From a virus: a stretch of DNA of 64,000 nt. The notes under the pieces are model-generated. The model ran no database searches. It was not told the origin of the DNA and was given only the letters and a program-made list of their open reading frames with translations. Where the stretch lies: IMG/VR virus record IMGVR_UViG_3300047557_002951, positions 95,557 to 159,556 of that record; one strand, written 5' to 3'. Shown here piece by piece: positions 37,918 through 47,763 of the stretch. A program made the translations under genes and the position numbers. Each line of letters begins with the position of its first letter. The first letter of the stretch is position 1.

Positions 37918-38337
37918 GTGTGGAATATAAAAGGAAAAGTTATTGATGAAGTGCCAGATGGCATGGAAGGATTTGTATATCTTATCACTAATCTGGAGAA
38001 TGGAAAAAAGTATATCGGAAAGAAAACTTTCTGGGAAAGAAGAAAAGATAGAAAAACAGGAAGACGAAAGAAAAAAGAAAGTAACTGGAGAGATTACTTT
38101 GGTTCTTGTGATGAATTGATAGAAGATGTAAAGTTATTAGGAAAAGATAAATTCCTTCGTGAAATATTATATCTTTGTCCACATAAAAAATCCATGAGTT
38201 TCTATGAAACCATGGAACAATTTAAACGAGATGTAATTTTAAGAGAAGATTATTATAATACAAATGTTGAAGGAAAGTTTTTTTCCAGTGAGTCAGAAAG
38301 AATTTATGGTATCGTAATTAAATCTGAAGAATTCTGA
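37918..38337 (+). CDS. GIY-YIG-like endonuclease
   Basis: 139 residues, GTG start (MWNIKGKVIDEVP). GIY-YIG features: GFVYLITNLENGKKYIGKKT (VYL for GIY; KYIG for YIG), a basic helix (WERRKDRKTGRRKKK) and conserved Glu in the C-half (SFYETMEQ). Similar freestanding GIY-YIG genes in T4-like phages are Seg-type homing enzymes. Isolated on the plus strand with its own terminator. Confidence 0.75.
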   Translation: MWNIKGKVIDEVPDGMEGFVYLITNLENGKKYIGKKTFWERRKDRKTGRRKKKESNWRDYFGSCDELIEDVKLLGKDKFLREILYLCPHKKSMSFYETMEQFKRDVILREDYYNTNVEGKFFSSESERIYGIVIKSEEF

Positions 38338-38342
38338 AGAAT

Positions 38343-38371
38343 AAAAAAGGGAGCCGAAGCTCCCTTTTCTT
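38343..38371. terminator. Bidirectional terminator between converging genes
   Basis: Stem GGGAGC/GCTCCC, loop CGAA, with T runs on both strands. Shared by the GIY-YIG gene and the convergent basic protein gene. Confidence 0.85.
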
Positions 38372-38386
38372 TATGTGAGATTTGAA

Positions 38387-39586
38387 TCAGCCTTCAAGAT
38401 ACATCTCAGTCAGTTCCACGATAGAACTTTCTGATAGATTTTCTAGAATCTCAAATGCATCCTCATAAGTATCTGCATAACCTTCATTGATGAAATCTTC
38501 TAGGATGTATTGTGCTAGGAGTTCGAAGTCTTCTTTCTGTACAGTTGGCTCAGAATATCCAGCTCTCTTCAGATTTAGAGTACGCTGGGTACCTCCTTTC
38601 TTTGGCTTTTTCTTAGCACCAAATCTTCTTTGTCCACCGGAAGGAACTTTTACTTCGGCTCCAACTTCTTTGCCTTTTGGTGCTTGGGTAAACAGAGTAG
38701 TTTGTCCGGATGGTTCAGTTGGATATCTTCTTGGTGAAGATGGTGGAGTTGAGGTAGTATCAGCAGCAGATCTAGCGGCAGCAGCTCTACCAGCTTTTCT
38801 TTCTTCATATTCGCCTCTGGTCATACGAGATGGCTTAGACTTCATAGCTCCAGCTATTGCCTTACCAGCACCTTTTAATATACGACCAAGTGCTCTGCGC
38901 TTTGCGCCACCAGAAATAGATTTTGTAGTTACAGTAGATGGTGCTACACCGCGACCACCACCAGAGGTAGATGTTGTAGTTATTGTAGTTCTTTCTGCCT
39001 CTTTTCCTGCTCTTTCAGCTGATCTACCCGACTTAATAGCAGCAGCAGCACCTTTACGCGCAAGACCCTTAAGTGCGGCCATGGCTTTACCAGGAAGACC
39101 TTTAGCACGCTCATATGCGCCAGCAGCAGCTTGTTTACCATCTCTCATTGCACCCATAGCAGCAGATCCTACATTAGAAGCTGCTTTTCCTACGGTTTCT
39201 TTAGCTTTTTTAAGACCACGAACAACAGCAGCCTTTCTAGCTTCTCTTCTTTGAGTTGCTTTCTGTCCAGCAACTTGCTTTAGTGTTTCTTGTCTTTGTG
39301 CGCCTACTCTTGCGGCTCTTTCAGCTTTCTGTCGTGGAGTCATTCTAGCTTCAGTTAATACTTCTTCTAGAATCACATCATCAGAAAATACACCTTGAAT
39401 AAGACCATAAGATTCATCAAGATTATTACCATAATCCATAAATTCCCAAAGAAGAGATTCCATGACTTCTTCAATCTCTTCTTGCATGAGATAATCTACG
39501 AATCTTAAATTCTCATAGAATGTCTCATCAGCTTTTCTTGGGTTATATAGCTCACCGTAAGCTTCTGTTAAGTAATATTTTGACAT
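38387..39586 (-). CDS. Basic Ala/Gly/Lys-rich internal head protein (probable)
   Basis: 399 residues. N-terminus MSKYYLTE then AYGELY fits a head-protease cut after L-T-E. Residues 85-350 are low-complexity Ala, Lys, Arg, Gly and Thr. The C-terminal 45 residues hold the GYA motif (FINEGYADTYEDAFEILENL and SESSIVEL). Fits a DNA-associated core protein. Upstream: terminator plus TATAAATA. Confidence 0.7.
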   Translation of the reverse strand: MSKYYLTEAYGELYNPRKADETFYENLRFVDYLMQEEIEEVMESLLWEFMDYGNNLDESYGLIQGVFSDDVILEEVLTEARMTPRQKAERAARVGAQRQETLKQVAGQKATQRREARKAAVVRGLKKAKETVGKAASNVGSAAMGAMRDGKQAAAGAYERAKGLPGKAMAALKGLARKGAAAAIKSGRSAERAGKEAERTTITTTSTSGGGRGVAPSTVTTKSISGGAKRRALGRILKGAGKAIAGAMKSKPSRMTRGEYEERKAGRAAAARSAADTTSTPPSSPRRYPTEPSGQTTLFTQAPKGKEVGAEVKVPSGGQRRFGAKKKPKKGGTQRTLNLKRAGYSEPTVQKEDFELLAQYILEDFINEGYADTYEDAFEILENLSESSIVELTEMYLEG

Positions 39587-39620
39587 TGTTATACAAAAAA
39601 AATTCTTGTTTACCTTGATT

Positions 39621-39650
39621 TATTTATAAAAAAAGAGCCTTGCGGCTCTA
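39621..39650 (-). terminator. Terminator followed by late promoter
   Basis: Hairpin AGAGCC/GGCTCT and a run of T on the minus strand, ending in TATAAATA (39621-39628), about 35 bases before the basic protein gene. Ends the nrdA-nrdB unit. Confidence 0.8.
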
Positions 39651-39653
39651 TGA

Positions 39654-40796
39654 TCAAAGTTTAAAATCTGCGAATGCATTCGTGTCCATGTCCTGATTCA
39701 GTGCACCAACTAAGTAACTGATTTTTTCAGTTTCTTGTGGAGCTTCTTGGACTTCCTTACTATTCAACCAGTGTTCGGTCCAAGGAAGTGGATTATTCTT
39801 CATTGGGATGTCAAATAATGGCTTGAGTCCAATTGCCTTCATCCTGCGATTTGCAATCCACTCAACATAATTATAAAGAAGCTTATCATTTAGTCCAATC
39901 ATAGAACCATCTTTAAACAGATATTGAGCCCAATGCTTCTCTTCGTTAACAGCAGTTTCGAACATTTTATAGACATACTGTTCTTCATCTTTGATGATTT
40001 GCAGCATTTCCGGATCATCCCCTTTGCTCCATTTGTTGAGTATCTTTTGTGTGAGGTTTAGATGCTGACTCTCATCACGAGAAATTAGTGAGATAATCTT
40101 AGCTGAACCCTCCATAAGCTTCAGCTCACCAAAAGCAAATGAACAAGCAAAGCTAACATAGAAACGAATACCTTCAAGAACATTTACATTCGCAATTGCT
40201 CTATAGAGTTTTCTCTTAAGTTCGATTCTATCATTTTTTCCAACATCAACTCCTTCATTCGCAAACTTCCACATACTACCAGAATCGTACTGATGAGCAG
40301 AATTGATAAAGTCGTCATAAGCACCAGTGACTGAAGATGCCCTCTCAAGGATCATTTCATCTTTAATGATCGTGTCAAAAACTTCACTTGGATTCGCATA
40401 AACATTCTTAATAATATAAGTATATGAGCGGCTATGTACCATCTCCATAAACTCCCAGACTGTCATTGCCGCCTCAAGTTCAGGTAGAGAACAGTAGGGA
40501 ATGAAAGCCATCCCTGGCCCTCTACCTTGAACACTATCAAGAAGAATTTGATACTTTAAATTAGAAGTAAAGATATGCCTTTGTTCTGGGCGAAGTGTTA
40601 GATAATCTGCTTTATCTTTTTGAAGAGAAATTTCTTCTGGTCTCCAAAAGAAACTCAATTGCTGTTGGGTCAACTTCTCAAACTCTGGATACTTGTAAGT
40701 ATCATATCTTTGAACTCCAAGAGGACAACCAAAGAACATAGGTTGTTTGAGAGTATCAACTTCTTGTGTGTTAAAAACAGTCATTCCTTCTACCAT
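39654..40796 (-). CDS. nrdB: Ribonucleotide reductase small subunit (class Ia)
   Basis: 380 residues from MVEGMTVFNTQEV, chosen because AAGGAGA lies just upstream. Di-iron ligands are visible in WEFMEMVHSRSY, IKDEMILERA and ISRDESQHLNL; the radical Tyr should be in FFWRPEEI-TLRPEQ-adjacent helices. Forms NrdA2B2 and makes dNTPs for replication. Follows nrdA by 10 bases. Confidence 0.95.
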   Translation of the reverse strand: MVEGMTVFNTQEVDTLKQPMFFGCPLGVQRYDTYKYPEFEKLTQQQLSFFWRPEEISLQKDKADYLTLRPEQRHIFTSNLKYQILLDSVQGRGPGMAFIPYCSLPELEAAMTVWEFMEMVHSRSYTYIIKNVYANPSEVFDTIIKDEMILERASSVTGAYDDFINSAHQYDSGSMWKFANEGVDVGKNDRIELKRKLYRAIANVNVLEGIRFYVSFACSFAFGELKLMEGSAKIISLISRDESQHLNLTQKILNKWSKGDDPEMLQIIKDEEQYVYKMFETAVNEEKHWAQYLFKDGSMIGLNDKLLYNYVEWIANRRMKAIGLKPLFDIPMKNNPLPWTEHWLNSKEVQEAPQETEKISYLVGALNQDMDTNAFADFKL

Positions 40797-40806
40797 TTGT
40801 CTCTCC

Positions 40807-43095
40807 TTAGATTGTGCAGCTATCACAAGATTCTTCATCACTATTCATAATTTCATCTATTAGTCCTTGAATGTCATCTTTAGAATCATCCTTTCTACCA
40901 TCGTAAGTATTTTGATAATATGCTGTTTTATGGCCCAAACGGTAAGCAGAGAGGAAATCATTTACGATTACACTCATTGGAACTTCATTATTTGGATAAT
41001 GCTCTGGATTATAATTCCAGTTTACACTCATTGCTTGATCAAAAAATTTCTGCATCACAGCAACAATATTGAAATAACCCTCATTTGTTTTCATATCCCA
41101 GAGCAAGGTATAGTTATTTTTGAGTGTATTGTATTGTGGAACAATTTGTTTGATTGTACCTTTCTTAGACTGTTTAATTGACATATAACCACGAGGAGGC
41201 TCAATACCATTTGTGGCATTTGATGTGACAGAACTACTCTCGCTAGGCATGATTGCGGTAAGTGTAGTATTTCTCAAACCATACTCAAGGATATCTTTGC
41301 GAAGTCCTTCCCAATCGTGCTGGTATGGATCATTACAAACCGCATCAACTTCTTTCTTATAAGTATCGATTGGAAGAATTCCTTTTGCATACTTTGTCGA
41401 AGGAAAGTCAACACAAGCACCTTTTTCTTTCGCCAATTTATTAGAAGCTTTTAATAGATAATATTGAATACTTTCAGCCAGTCCATGAACTGCACTCCAT
41501 GCTTCTGGTTGTTCGTACTTGAATCCAAGTTTAGCCAAATAATGCGCGAGACCAATAACACCAATACCAAGTGTTCTACCTTCTTTAGCTGCAAGCTCTG
41601 CTGCTTTAACTGGATAAGACTGATAATCAATAAGCTCATCGAGAGTTCTTACACATAAATCACAAAGTTCTTCTAGTTCATCATCTGATTTAATTTTACC
41701 AACATTAAGTGCCTTCAAAATACAAAGTGCGATTCTACCTTCTTCATCATGAAGATCTTGAATTGGTTTTGTACGAAGTGTAATTTCACAACAAAGATTG
41801 CTCATTACAACCTGCTCAAGAAATGAACTGTGAGAATTACAATGATCAATATTCATGAGATAAATACGACCAGTTTCAGCTCGCTCTTTCAGTAAATCCA
41901 GAATAAGTTTTTGTGCTTTGACTGTTTTCTTTGGAACTTCTGCGTTATTTTCATATTGGACATAAAGTTCATCAAATTCAGGCATTCCAAACAAATCATA
42001 TAAACCGGGAACATCATGTGGAGAAAATAGAGTTATATCTTGATTTTTAATGAATCTTTCATAGAAAATTTTAGATAGTTGAATCCCATAGTCAAGCTTA
42101 CGAACTCTGTTTTCTTCTGTCCCCTTATTATTTTTGAGTACGATTACATCTTCAATTTCACTATGCCAAATTGGAAAATATACGGTAGCACTACCTTGTC
42201 GAATTCCACCTTGATGGCAAGATTTCAGAGAACCTTCAAACTTTTTAAGGAAAGGAACAACTCCAGTAGAAACAACCTCACCATTACGAATTTTACTACC
42301 GATTGCACGAAGTCTACCAACATTAAGACCAATACCAGCACGACCCGAAACATACTTCATCATTGCACCATCTGAAGCAATAATGCTATTCAATGTATCA
42401 TCAACATCAATTAAAGTGCAACTTGCAAACTGACGAAGTGGAGTTCTCACTCCAGCCATAATAGGTGTTGGGATATTAATCTTATGCTTTGATATCGCAT
42501 CATAATACTTTTTCACATAAGATAAGCGAGTTTCTTTTGGATACTTAGAGAACATTATCAATGAAATCATAATATAAGCAAATTGAGGAGTCTCATAAAG
42601 TTCACCAGAACTCCTATCCTGCACAAGATACTTATCGACTACCTGACGAAGCCCAGCATAAGTAAACAAAAAATCTCTATCGTGGTCAATGAAAGAGTTT
42701 GCCTTATCAATCTCCTCCTTTGAATAGAAATTATAAATCTCATGGTCATAAACATGATTCATGACACAAGAATTAATATGATCTTCTAGGTGTGGTAATT
42801 CAATCCTGCCACCATAGATTCTTTTACGAATAGAAAACAAAAGAAGTCTAGCTGCAACATACTGATAATTTGGAGCATCCAAAGAAATTAAATCCGAAGC
42901 AGACTTAATCAGAATTTCTTGAATCTCATTAGTTGTAATTCCATCATAAAATTGAAGACCAGAGGACATCTCCACCTGAGAAGCAGAAACACCAGAGAGG
43001 CCACTACAAGCCTCTTCAACCATCATGTGCATCTTATCAAGGTCTAGACCCTCAATGGTACCATTTCTTTTTTGAACTTTAATTCCGTTGCTCAT
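40807..43095 (-). CDS. nrdA: Ribonucleotide reductase large subunit (class Ia)
   Basis: 762 residues from MSNGIKVQKRNGTIEG. Radical-site marks: FASCTLIDVDDTLNSI (first Cys), SNLCCEITL (second Cys and Glu) and the C-terminal redox tail SCDSCTI. The N-terminal ATP-cone is short. The internal PSESSSVTSNATNGIEPPRG substrate loop is intact. Start overlaps the primase TGA. No intron or intein visible, unlike nrd genes of some T4-like phages. Confidence 0.96.
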   Translation of the reverse strand: MSNGIKVQKRNGTIEGLDLDKMHMMVEEACSGLSGVSASQVEMSSGLQFYDGITTNEIQEILIKSASDLISLDAPNYQYVAARLLLFSIRKRIYGGRIELPHLEDHINSCVMNHVYDHEIYNFYSKEEIDKANSFIDHDRDFLFTYAGLRQVVDKYLVQDRSSGELYETPQFAYIMISLIMFSKYPKETRLSYVKKYYDAISKHKINIPTPIMAGVRTPLRQFASCTLIDVDDTLNSIIASDGAMMKYVSGRAGIGLNVGRLRAIGSKIRNGEVVSTGVVPFLKKFEGSLKSCHQGGIRQGSATVYFPIWHSEIEDVIVLKNNKGTEENRVRKLDYGIQLSKIFYERFIKNQDITLFSPHDVPGLYDLFGMPEFDELYVQYENNAEVPKKTVKAQKLILDLLKERAETGRIYLMNIDHCNSHSSFLEQVVMSNLCCEITLRTKPIQDLHDEEGRIALCILKALNVGKIKSDDELEELCDLCVRTLDELIDYQSYPVKAAELAAKEGRTLGIGVIGLAHYLAKLGFKYEQPEAWSAVHGLAESIQYYLLKASNKLAKEKGACVDFPSTKYAKGILPIDTYKKEVDAVCNDPYQHDWEGLRKDILEYGLRNTTLTAIMPSESSSVTSNATNGIEPPRGYMSIKQSKKGTIKQIVPQYNTLKNNYTLLWDMKTNEGYFNIVAVMQKFFDQAMSVNWNYNPEHYPNNEVPMSVIVNDFLSAYRLGHKTAYYQNTYDGRKDDSKDDIQGLIDEIMNSDEESCDSCTI

Positions 43096-44066
43096 ACCTT
43101 TTTCCATTCGTTAAACTTGAGTTTTGCTTCTAATCCAGAATAAGTGTTTAATTTTACAAGAGATTGGACATCATGTCCAGATAAGTACATTTCATTCACA
43201 TCTTTTTCATTAATTGTCGTCGGCCATATGATGAGTTTATTCCCAGCATCAATTCGAGAAATCATTCTAGCGTGAATCTCTCGATTTCGCGGTTCGTTGT
43301 CATAAACATAGACTGGGTGAGAAATATTTAGATTTGTTAAATTTAGATCGGAACCGCACATTGCAACTGAATTTTTGATGAATGTGGAGTCAAATGGACC
43401 TTCCAAAATATAGACAGGAAAACTAACATCCACATCATCATATCCATAAATTTTTGGAGCATCTTCATCCAACATAATTGTAATATATTTAATTGGATTT
43501 GGGTGAATTGCCCTTCCTTGAAATCCAATCAATTCTTTTTGATAATAAAGAGGAATGATGATTCTTGGCTCATCATACTTTAATGCCTTCTGATCGAAAG
43601 TCTTAACTAATGTGTTAGTCCATTCTTTAAATTTTTCGGTATAATAAAATTTATCTGGATTTAATTTTCGGTTTTCTAGATAATGTCTAGACAATAAATT
43701 TTCACTTGCCTTGGGTAAATCTAGTCTTGATTTAAATTTTGGCTTTTTAAAGTCAAATTTTGGAGATTCCGCCGGAAAATTCTTTCCAGTAAATCCAGAA
43801 GAATACTTTTCAAGGCAATATTCTTGATGTAACACTGGATCAAATGTTTTCAAGAAATTATTAAATGAAGTGTTAATTCCACAATTGTGACACTTGTAAT
43901 TAGTATTATTTTTTACCTGATAAAAATATCCCCTTGCTCTAGATTTATTTTTTCTCGAATCCCCACAAATGGGACACCTACAGTTGTATAAATTTTGATT
44001 CTTTTTTGAAAACTTCTCCAATCTTGAAGACAGTAGATTAATGTACTTGTCATCAATTAAATCCAT
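43092..44066 (-). CDS. 61: DNA primase, T4 gp61 type
   Basis: 324 residues. Zinc ribbon CRCPICGDSRKNKSRARGYF with the second pair CHNCG, then TOPRIM marks VYILEGPFDSTFI and YVYDNEPRN. It primes lagging strands with gp41 helicase, which lies at 50-52 kb. C-terminus NEWKKV overlaps the nrdA start. Confidence 0.93.
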   Translation of the reverse strand: MDLIDDKYINLLSSRLEKFSKKNQNLYNCRCPICGDSRKNKSRARGYFYQVKNNTNYKCHNCGINTSFNNFLKTFDPVLHQEYCLEKYSSGFTGKNFPAESPKFDFKKPKFKSRLDLPKASENLLSRHYLENRKLNPDKFYYTEKFKEWTNTLVKTFDQKALKYDEPRIIIPLYYQKELIGFQGRAIHPNPIKYITIMLDEDAPKIYGYDDVDVSFPVYILEGPFDSTFIKNSVAMCGSDLNLTNLNISHPVYVYDNEPRNREIHARMISRIDAGNKLIIWPTTINEKDVNEMYLSGHDVQSLVKLNTYSGLEAKLKFNEWKKV

Positions 44067-44089
44067 GCACTAAGATCCCATCGGAACTC

Positions 44090-44118
44090 AGTATAGCATA
44101 AGGATGACTTCAAGTCAA
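44090..44118 (-). promoter_or_regulatory. Promoter of the primase-nrd operon
   Basis: TTGACT (44113-44118), 17-base spacer, TATACT (44090-44095), about 25 bases upstream of the primase ATG. Confidence 0.75.
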
Positions 44119-44120
44119 GC

Positions 44121-44531
44121 TCAGCGTGTTCTATTAATTTGGTGATGCTGTTGCATTTCAGATGGTGTCCACCAACCTGATGCTAATGAAGCTAGAGCAC
44201 CAGTCATGACAACAAGAAGAACTCCACAACCAACAGTCATCCATTTAATTTTATTGATCTCTTCTACTTTCAATTCTATCTTTTCTACTCTATCTATTAC
44301 ATTCTTATGATCTTTATCATTACTTTCTCTGAACCCATCAACCATCTTTACAATGAGATCATCAGAACGATTGCACTGTTCAATCTTTTCATCGTGCACT
44401 GCTAACATCTTAATCACATTCGAATTAACTTCACTGATTTTTTCAATCGCATCATCTAACTTTTTTACGATATTAGAAAAATCCAATAGCTTTTGCTCTA
44501 ATACCGCTATCTTTACTGCTTCGTCTGACAT
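44121..44531 (-). CDS. Coiled-coil membrane protein
   Basis: 136 residues from MSDEAVKIAVLEQKLLDF. Residues 1-95 form a long coiled coil; one membrane span (MTVGCGVLLVVMTGALASLA) lies near 100-120 with a short tail. The layout resembles XhlA-type or spanin-like proteins, but the function is unknown. Confidence 0.65.
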   Translation of the reverse strand: MSDEAVKIAVLEQKLLDFSNIVKKLDDAIEKISEVNSNVIKMLAVHDEKIEQCNRSDDLIVKMVDGFRESNDKDHKNVIDRVEKIELKVEEINKIKWMTVGCGVLLVVMTGALASLASGWWTPSEMQQHHQINRTR

Positions 44532-44591
44532 GGTAGTGAAGTAATTGTATACCACCAACAAATCAAGTATAATAATATTTATGATTCCGAA

Positions 44592-44825
44592 TCACAGCAG
44601 ACCCATTGACTTAAGCCATTTTTCGTATTTCTTACTATACTGTTTGGATCTTTTATCAACTAATCCACCTATTGTTCTGCGAAACATTCCTAATTCATTT
44701 TTTGGATCAAATCCAGCTGTAGGACCTTCTGATGAAGAACTTCCACTAAATCCACCACTTTGACCCGGCGCATTTGCAACCATATTTTCTCTAACAATCT
44801 GTATGACTCTATCCAATTTGCTCAT
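44592..44825 (-). CDS. Small unknown protein
   Basis: 77 residues. Flexible Gly/Ser/Pro middle (GQSGGFSGSSSSEGP) between two helices, ends in KKYEKWLKSMGLL. Could be a virion assembly component. Overlaps the upstream gene by 17 bases. Confidence 0.6.
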   Translation of the reverse strand: MSKLDRVIQIVRENMVANAPGQSGGFSGSSSSEGPTAGFDPKNELGMFRRTIGGLVDKRSKQYSKKYEKWLKSMGLL

Positions 44826-45198
44826 TTGAAATTTTCTCCAGTTCTCTAGCGCAGTATGGATCTATTGGTATGTCATGTATATATCCCCTCGGATACTCTG
44901 GCAACCGATTCAAAAATACTACAAAGGTTTTCATATAAGACCAAAGGTCGTTATCGATCTTAAAAAATAACATTGGTGTTGTCGCCTCACCAAAGATATT
45001 ATAAAGAATCACAAAATGATTAATTAACAGGTGCGTTTTTAACACACCTGTATTTTTATATCTTCTGAATAATCTCTTAATGTACTTAAAGTGATTGAGA
45101 TCTCGATCAAAATCTTCTTTAGTTACTGCCTGAGGATTCTCATAATTTTTTATCGCAAATAGAAGAAAATTTTCCTCATTCAGTTCAGTAAATAGCAT
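44809..45198 (-). CDS. Conserved cyanophage-type protein
   Basis: 129 residues with FLLFAIKNYENPQAVTKEDF at the start and FKYIKRLFRRY in the middle; helical and aromatic. Widespread-looking in T4-like cyanophages, function unknown. Confidence 0.7.
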   Translation of the reverse strand: MLFTELNEENFLLFAIKNYENPQAVTKEDFDRDLNHFKYIKRLFRRYKNTGVLKTHLLINHFVILYNIFGEATTPMLFFKIDNDLWSYMKTFVVFLNRLPEYPRGYIHDIPIDPYCARELEKISNEQIG

Positions 45199-45213
45199 GT
45201 AATTAAATGAATA

Positions 45214-45741
45214 TCAAACTAGAGGATTTGAATCATAGAGAGGAGCATTGCCAGTTTGAATGCCAGACATTGCAACTAATACTTCTGTTTTAACTCGATA
45301 ATTTCCACCAGCATCAACATAAGTTTTAATACCGACCCAACCGGCATGAGAAGGTGAATATACAGTACCTTGAGCTGCATTTATACCAGCAGTAGACACA
45401 CCAGCAATATATGGCTCATAATTAGTATGAGTTTGACTGAATTCGCTATCCAGAACAGTGTACTTTGGAAGTTGAGATACAGAGAAATCAGTATTTGCAA
45501 TTGCTGCACCACTAAGACCAGCAGTAGTGCCAATTGATAGCTGAGTTGTGCTTGCAATGCCAACAATCACAGCATCACCAAAATATGTGCCCCCAACAAC
45601 GCCAAATCGGATTACATCACCAACAGAAGCTGCACCAGCACCACCAAAGTTAGTTCCAGTAGCAGTTACAATACCTGTGGTATAGTTAAGCCAAACTTTA
45701 CCATTAGATGAAATATTGTCACTATTTCCCCAGAGTGCCAT
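45214..45741 (-). CDS. Virion structural protein (probable)
   Basis: 175 residues, Gly/Ala/Thr/Ser-rich beta-type sequence (KVWLNYTTGIVTATGTNFGG, GVGIKTYVDAGGNYRVKTEV). Starts MALWGNSDNISSNGK, like several small structural proteins of cyanomyoviruses. AATAAATA late-type box upstream. Confidence 0.65.
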   Translation of the reverse strand: MALWGNSDNISSNGKVWLNYTTGIVTATGTNFGGAGAASVGDVIRFGVVGGTYFGDAVIVGIASTTQLSIGTTAGLSGAAIANTDFSVSQLPKYTVLDSEFSQTHTNYEPYIAGVSTAGINAAQGTVYSPSHAGWVGIKTYVDAGGNYRVKTEVLVAMSGIQTGNAPLYDSNPLV

Positions 45742-45784
45742 TCTTGTGTACCTTTACTAAATTTTTTATCTAAGAGTATTTATT

Positions 45785-45815
45785 AAAAAAGAGATCTCAT
45801 GTGATTGAGATCTCT
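45785..45815 (-). terminator. Terminator
   Basis: 9-bp stem GAGATCTCA/TGAGATCTC followed on the minus strand by a run of T and AATAAATA. Separates the 56-residue gene upstream from the structural gene downstream. Confidence 0.8.
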
Positions 45816-45837
45816 TTGTTTTTTTATAAAATTTTTA

Positions 45838-46008
45838 TCAACAATTTTTAAGAAGTGCTGTTCTAACAGACCCTGCAATAAGATTGTCGATATCATTATC
45901 GGTGGTTTTTACATAACGCTCAAGTAGCTCTACTACGAGACGCTTTGTATGACAAGAATTCATTGCTGCAATAAGAAGTGGTTTTACGACCTCTACTAGT
46001 ACGCCCAT
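45838..46008 (-). CDS. Small unknown protein (56 aa)
   Basis: Starts MGVLVEVVKPLLIAAMNSCH and ends ALLKNC. An excellent ribosome site (AAGGAGG) precedes the ATG. Two amphipathic helices, not strong enough for a membrane span. Found by reading the gap. Function unknown. Confidence 0.65.
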   Translation of the reverse strand: MGVLVEVVKPLLIAAMNSCHTKRLVVELLERYVKTTDNDIDNLIAGSVRTALLKNC

Positions 46009-46051
46009 GATGTCCTCCTTTGTAATTTTTTTGGATAATATCCAGAAATAT

Positions 46052-46468
46052 TTAGGAATTGATAGTGCTCCGACGATATAAATCCAAAAACTCTTTAAGT
46101 TTTAACGGAAGTTGTCTTGTTTTGGGTCTTGGTGATTTTACTCTCTTTTCTGGTTTTGATAATGTTGACTTTTTATGTGGTTTAACTTTTAAATCTTTTG
46201 GAGCTGGAAACCCAGGAATCCACTTTTGAACATACTCTTTATTTGGTTTTGGAGTTTTTACTTCAGCTTTTGGTTTTTCTGGTTCTGGGGCAATAGTAAC
46301 ATAAGATACTCCACCACCAGTTCTTTGTATTGGTGTTCTATCTCTTCGAGTACTAAATCTTGCTCTTTCTGCTGGAGTTAAGATGTCTTTACCTCTTGGT
46401 CTAGGTCTAGATCCAGAAATATTAGCTTCATCTAGTTTACAGAGAAATTCATTGAATGTAATTGACAT
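46052..46468 (-). CDS. Basic internal head protein (probable)
   Basis: 138 residues. N-terminus MSITFNEFLCKLDE then ANIS fits a head-protease cut after L-D-E. The rest is rich in R, K, P, S and T (KVKPHKKSTLSKPEKRVKSP). Likely packed with DNA. Confidence 0.65.
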   Translation of the reverse strand: MSITFNEFLCKLDEANISGSRPRPRGKDILTPAERARFSTRRDRTPIQRTGGGVSYVTIAPEPEKPKAEVKTPKPNKEYVQKWIPGFPAPKDLKVKPHKKSTLSKPEKRVKSPRPKTRQLPLKLKEFLDLYRRSTINS

Positions 46469-46469
46469 A

Positions 46470-47735
46470 TCAATCTTCTACTTTCTTTGGTAGACCTTTA
46501 TGTGGAGTTTTTGCAAACTTGCGAATTTCTTTCTCTGACATGCCATCCACAATGTCAAGAACTGCTTTGCTTACCTCAGACCTTGGAGTTTCACCACGCT
46601 TTACAGAAAGAGCAAGCCCAAAGAGTTTTTGTTGTTGTTGGCTTTCTGATTTTTCTAAAAGGAATGTTTCAATTTCTTCTTTTACTCCAACTTTTCTTCT
46701 AGCTGTTTCCTTTGCTGCCACATTTACAGCAGCTTTTGTTGCTTTTCTTGCCCCTTTAATTAATGCAGCCTGGACATTTCTACCAGCTTTTGTAGTCTCA
46801 AAAGGTTTTCTCAACTCAGAACCGGCTTGACGAACTCCAGAAATTACTTTCCCTGCAGTTTGCGCTGTTTGTTGAGCTGCAGTAGATAATCCTCGTCTTG
46901 CATTACGGTCTCTTTCTATACCTTTTTGTACAAATTTGGTGGCAGAAGTTATTCCTCTAGCCAAAGCATCAAGTGCGGGTCTAGCTTTTGGTTGTGTGGC
47001 AACAGCTTTTGCCACAGCTTCATCTCCTCTTGAAACTGCAACTTTTTTAGCTACCGTTGGTTTTTTCTTAACTGCTTCCCTAGCATCAATTTCTGCCTTT
47101 ATTTCTTCATATGATTTGCCACCTTTTCTCTTCTTTGCTTTTCTAGCTTCAGTCAATAAAAAGTCTTCGGAAATGTAAAATACATATTCAACAAATTTGT
47201 CGCATCCTAGATCTTCAATTACCATTTCAAGACCATCTTCATTTAAACCTTGATCATAAAAATACTGAGCAGCAACACCAACAACTTCTTCAATATATTC
47301 CTCAGATAGTTCTACTTGTTCACCAATATTAACATTTGGATTAATATCAATTTTATTTTTAATGTCTGATCTTTCTTCTATTTTTTTCTGTTTTAGATTT
47401 TCTATATCAGATTCTACATTGCCTACTTTTTCATGTAGTTCACATCTCCAATCAGAGAATGATTCTTTCATGGATTTTTTCTTTTTGTTAAATTTGCCGC
47501 CAACTTCTCCCTTTTCATAACCTATACCATCACCATCATCGTCCCACCACCTATTTGGTTTACCCTCTTCGTCTTTATCTTCATCTTCTTTATTTTCATC
47601 TTCTTTTTTCTTCATTTTCATTTTCTCTTCAATGTACTGAAGATATTCATCTCTTTTGGAGATTACTTGTCCAGAAACAGACTCTAGATAAATCTGCTTC
47701 ATCTCATTTAAACTTTCTACGATACGATCAGACAT
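46470..47735 (-). CDS. Large internal head protein (probable), with acidic metal-binding-like loop
   Basis: 421 residues. N-terminus MSDRIVESLNE then MKQIYLE offers two (L)-x-E cut sites. A K/E-rich segment leads to RWWDDDGDGIGYEKGEVGGK, an acidic calcium-loop-like motif. ESFSDWRCELHE is a short repeat typical of such proteins. Middle has the VAAQYFYDQGLNEDGLEMVI helix pair (GYA-like); C-half is basic, Ala-rich. AATAAATA late-type box upstream. Confidence 0.65.
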   Translation of the reverse strand: MSDRIVESLNEMKQIYLESVSGQVISKRDEYLQYIEEKMKMKKKEDENKEDEDKDEEGKPNRWWDDDGDGIGYEKGEVGGKFNKKKKSMKESFSDWRCELHEKVGNVESDIENLKQKKIEERSDIKNKIDINPNVNIGEQVELSEEYIEEVVGVAAQYFYDQGLNEDGLEMVIEDLGCDKFVEYVFYISEDFLLTEARKAKKRKGGKSYEEIKAEIDAREAVKKKPTVAKKVAVSRGDEAVAKAVATQPKARPALDALARGITSATKFVQKGIERDRNARRGLSTAAQQTAQTAGKVISGVRQAGSELRKPFETTKAGRNVQAALIKGARKATKAAVNVAAKETARRKVGVKEEIETFLLEKSESQQQQKLFGLALSVKRGETPRSEVSKAVLDIVDGMSEKEIRKFAKTPHKGLPKKVED

Positions 47736-47763
47736 TTGTATAAATTCTAAAAAACCTATACTG

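Noticed and set aside
38487-39254. Long plus-strand open frame opposite the basic Ala-rich protein
   Set aside because: It is the antisense of a low-complexity coding sequence with biased codons; no start context, and Pro/Ala/Ser-rich as expected of such a shadow.
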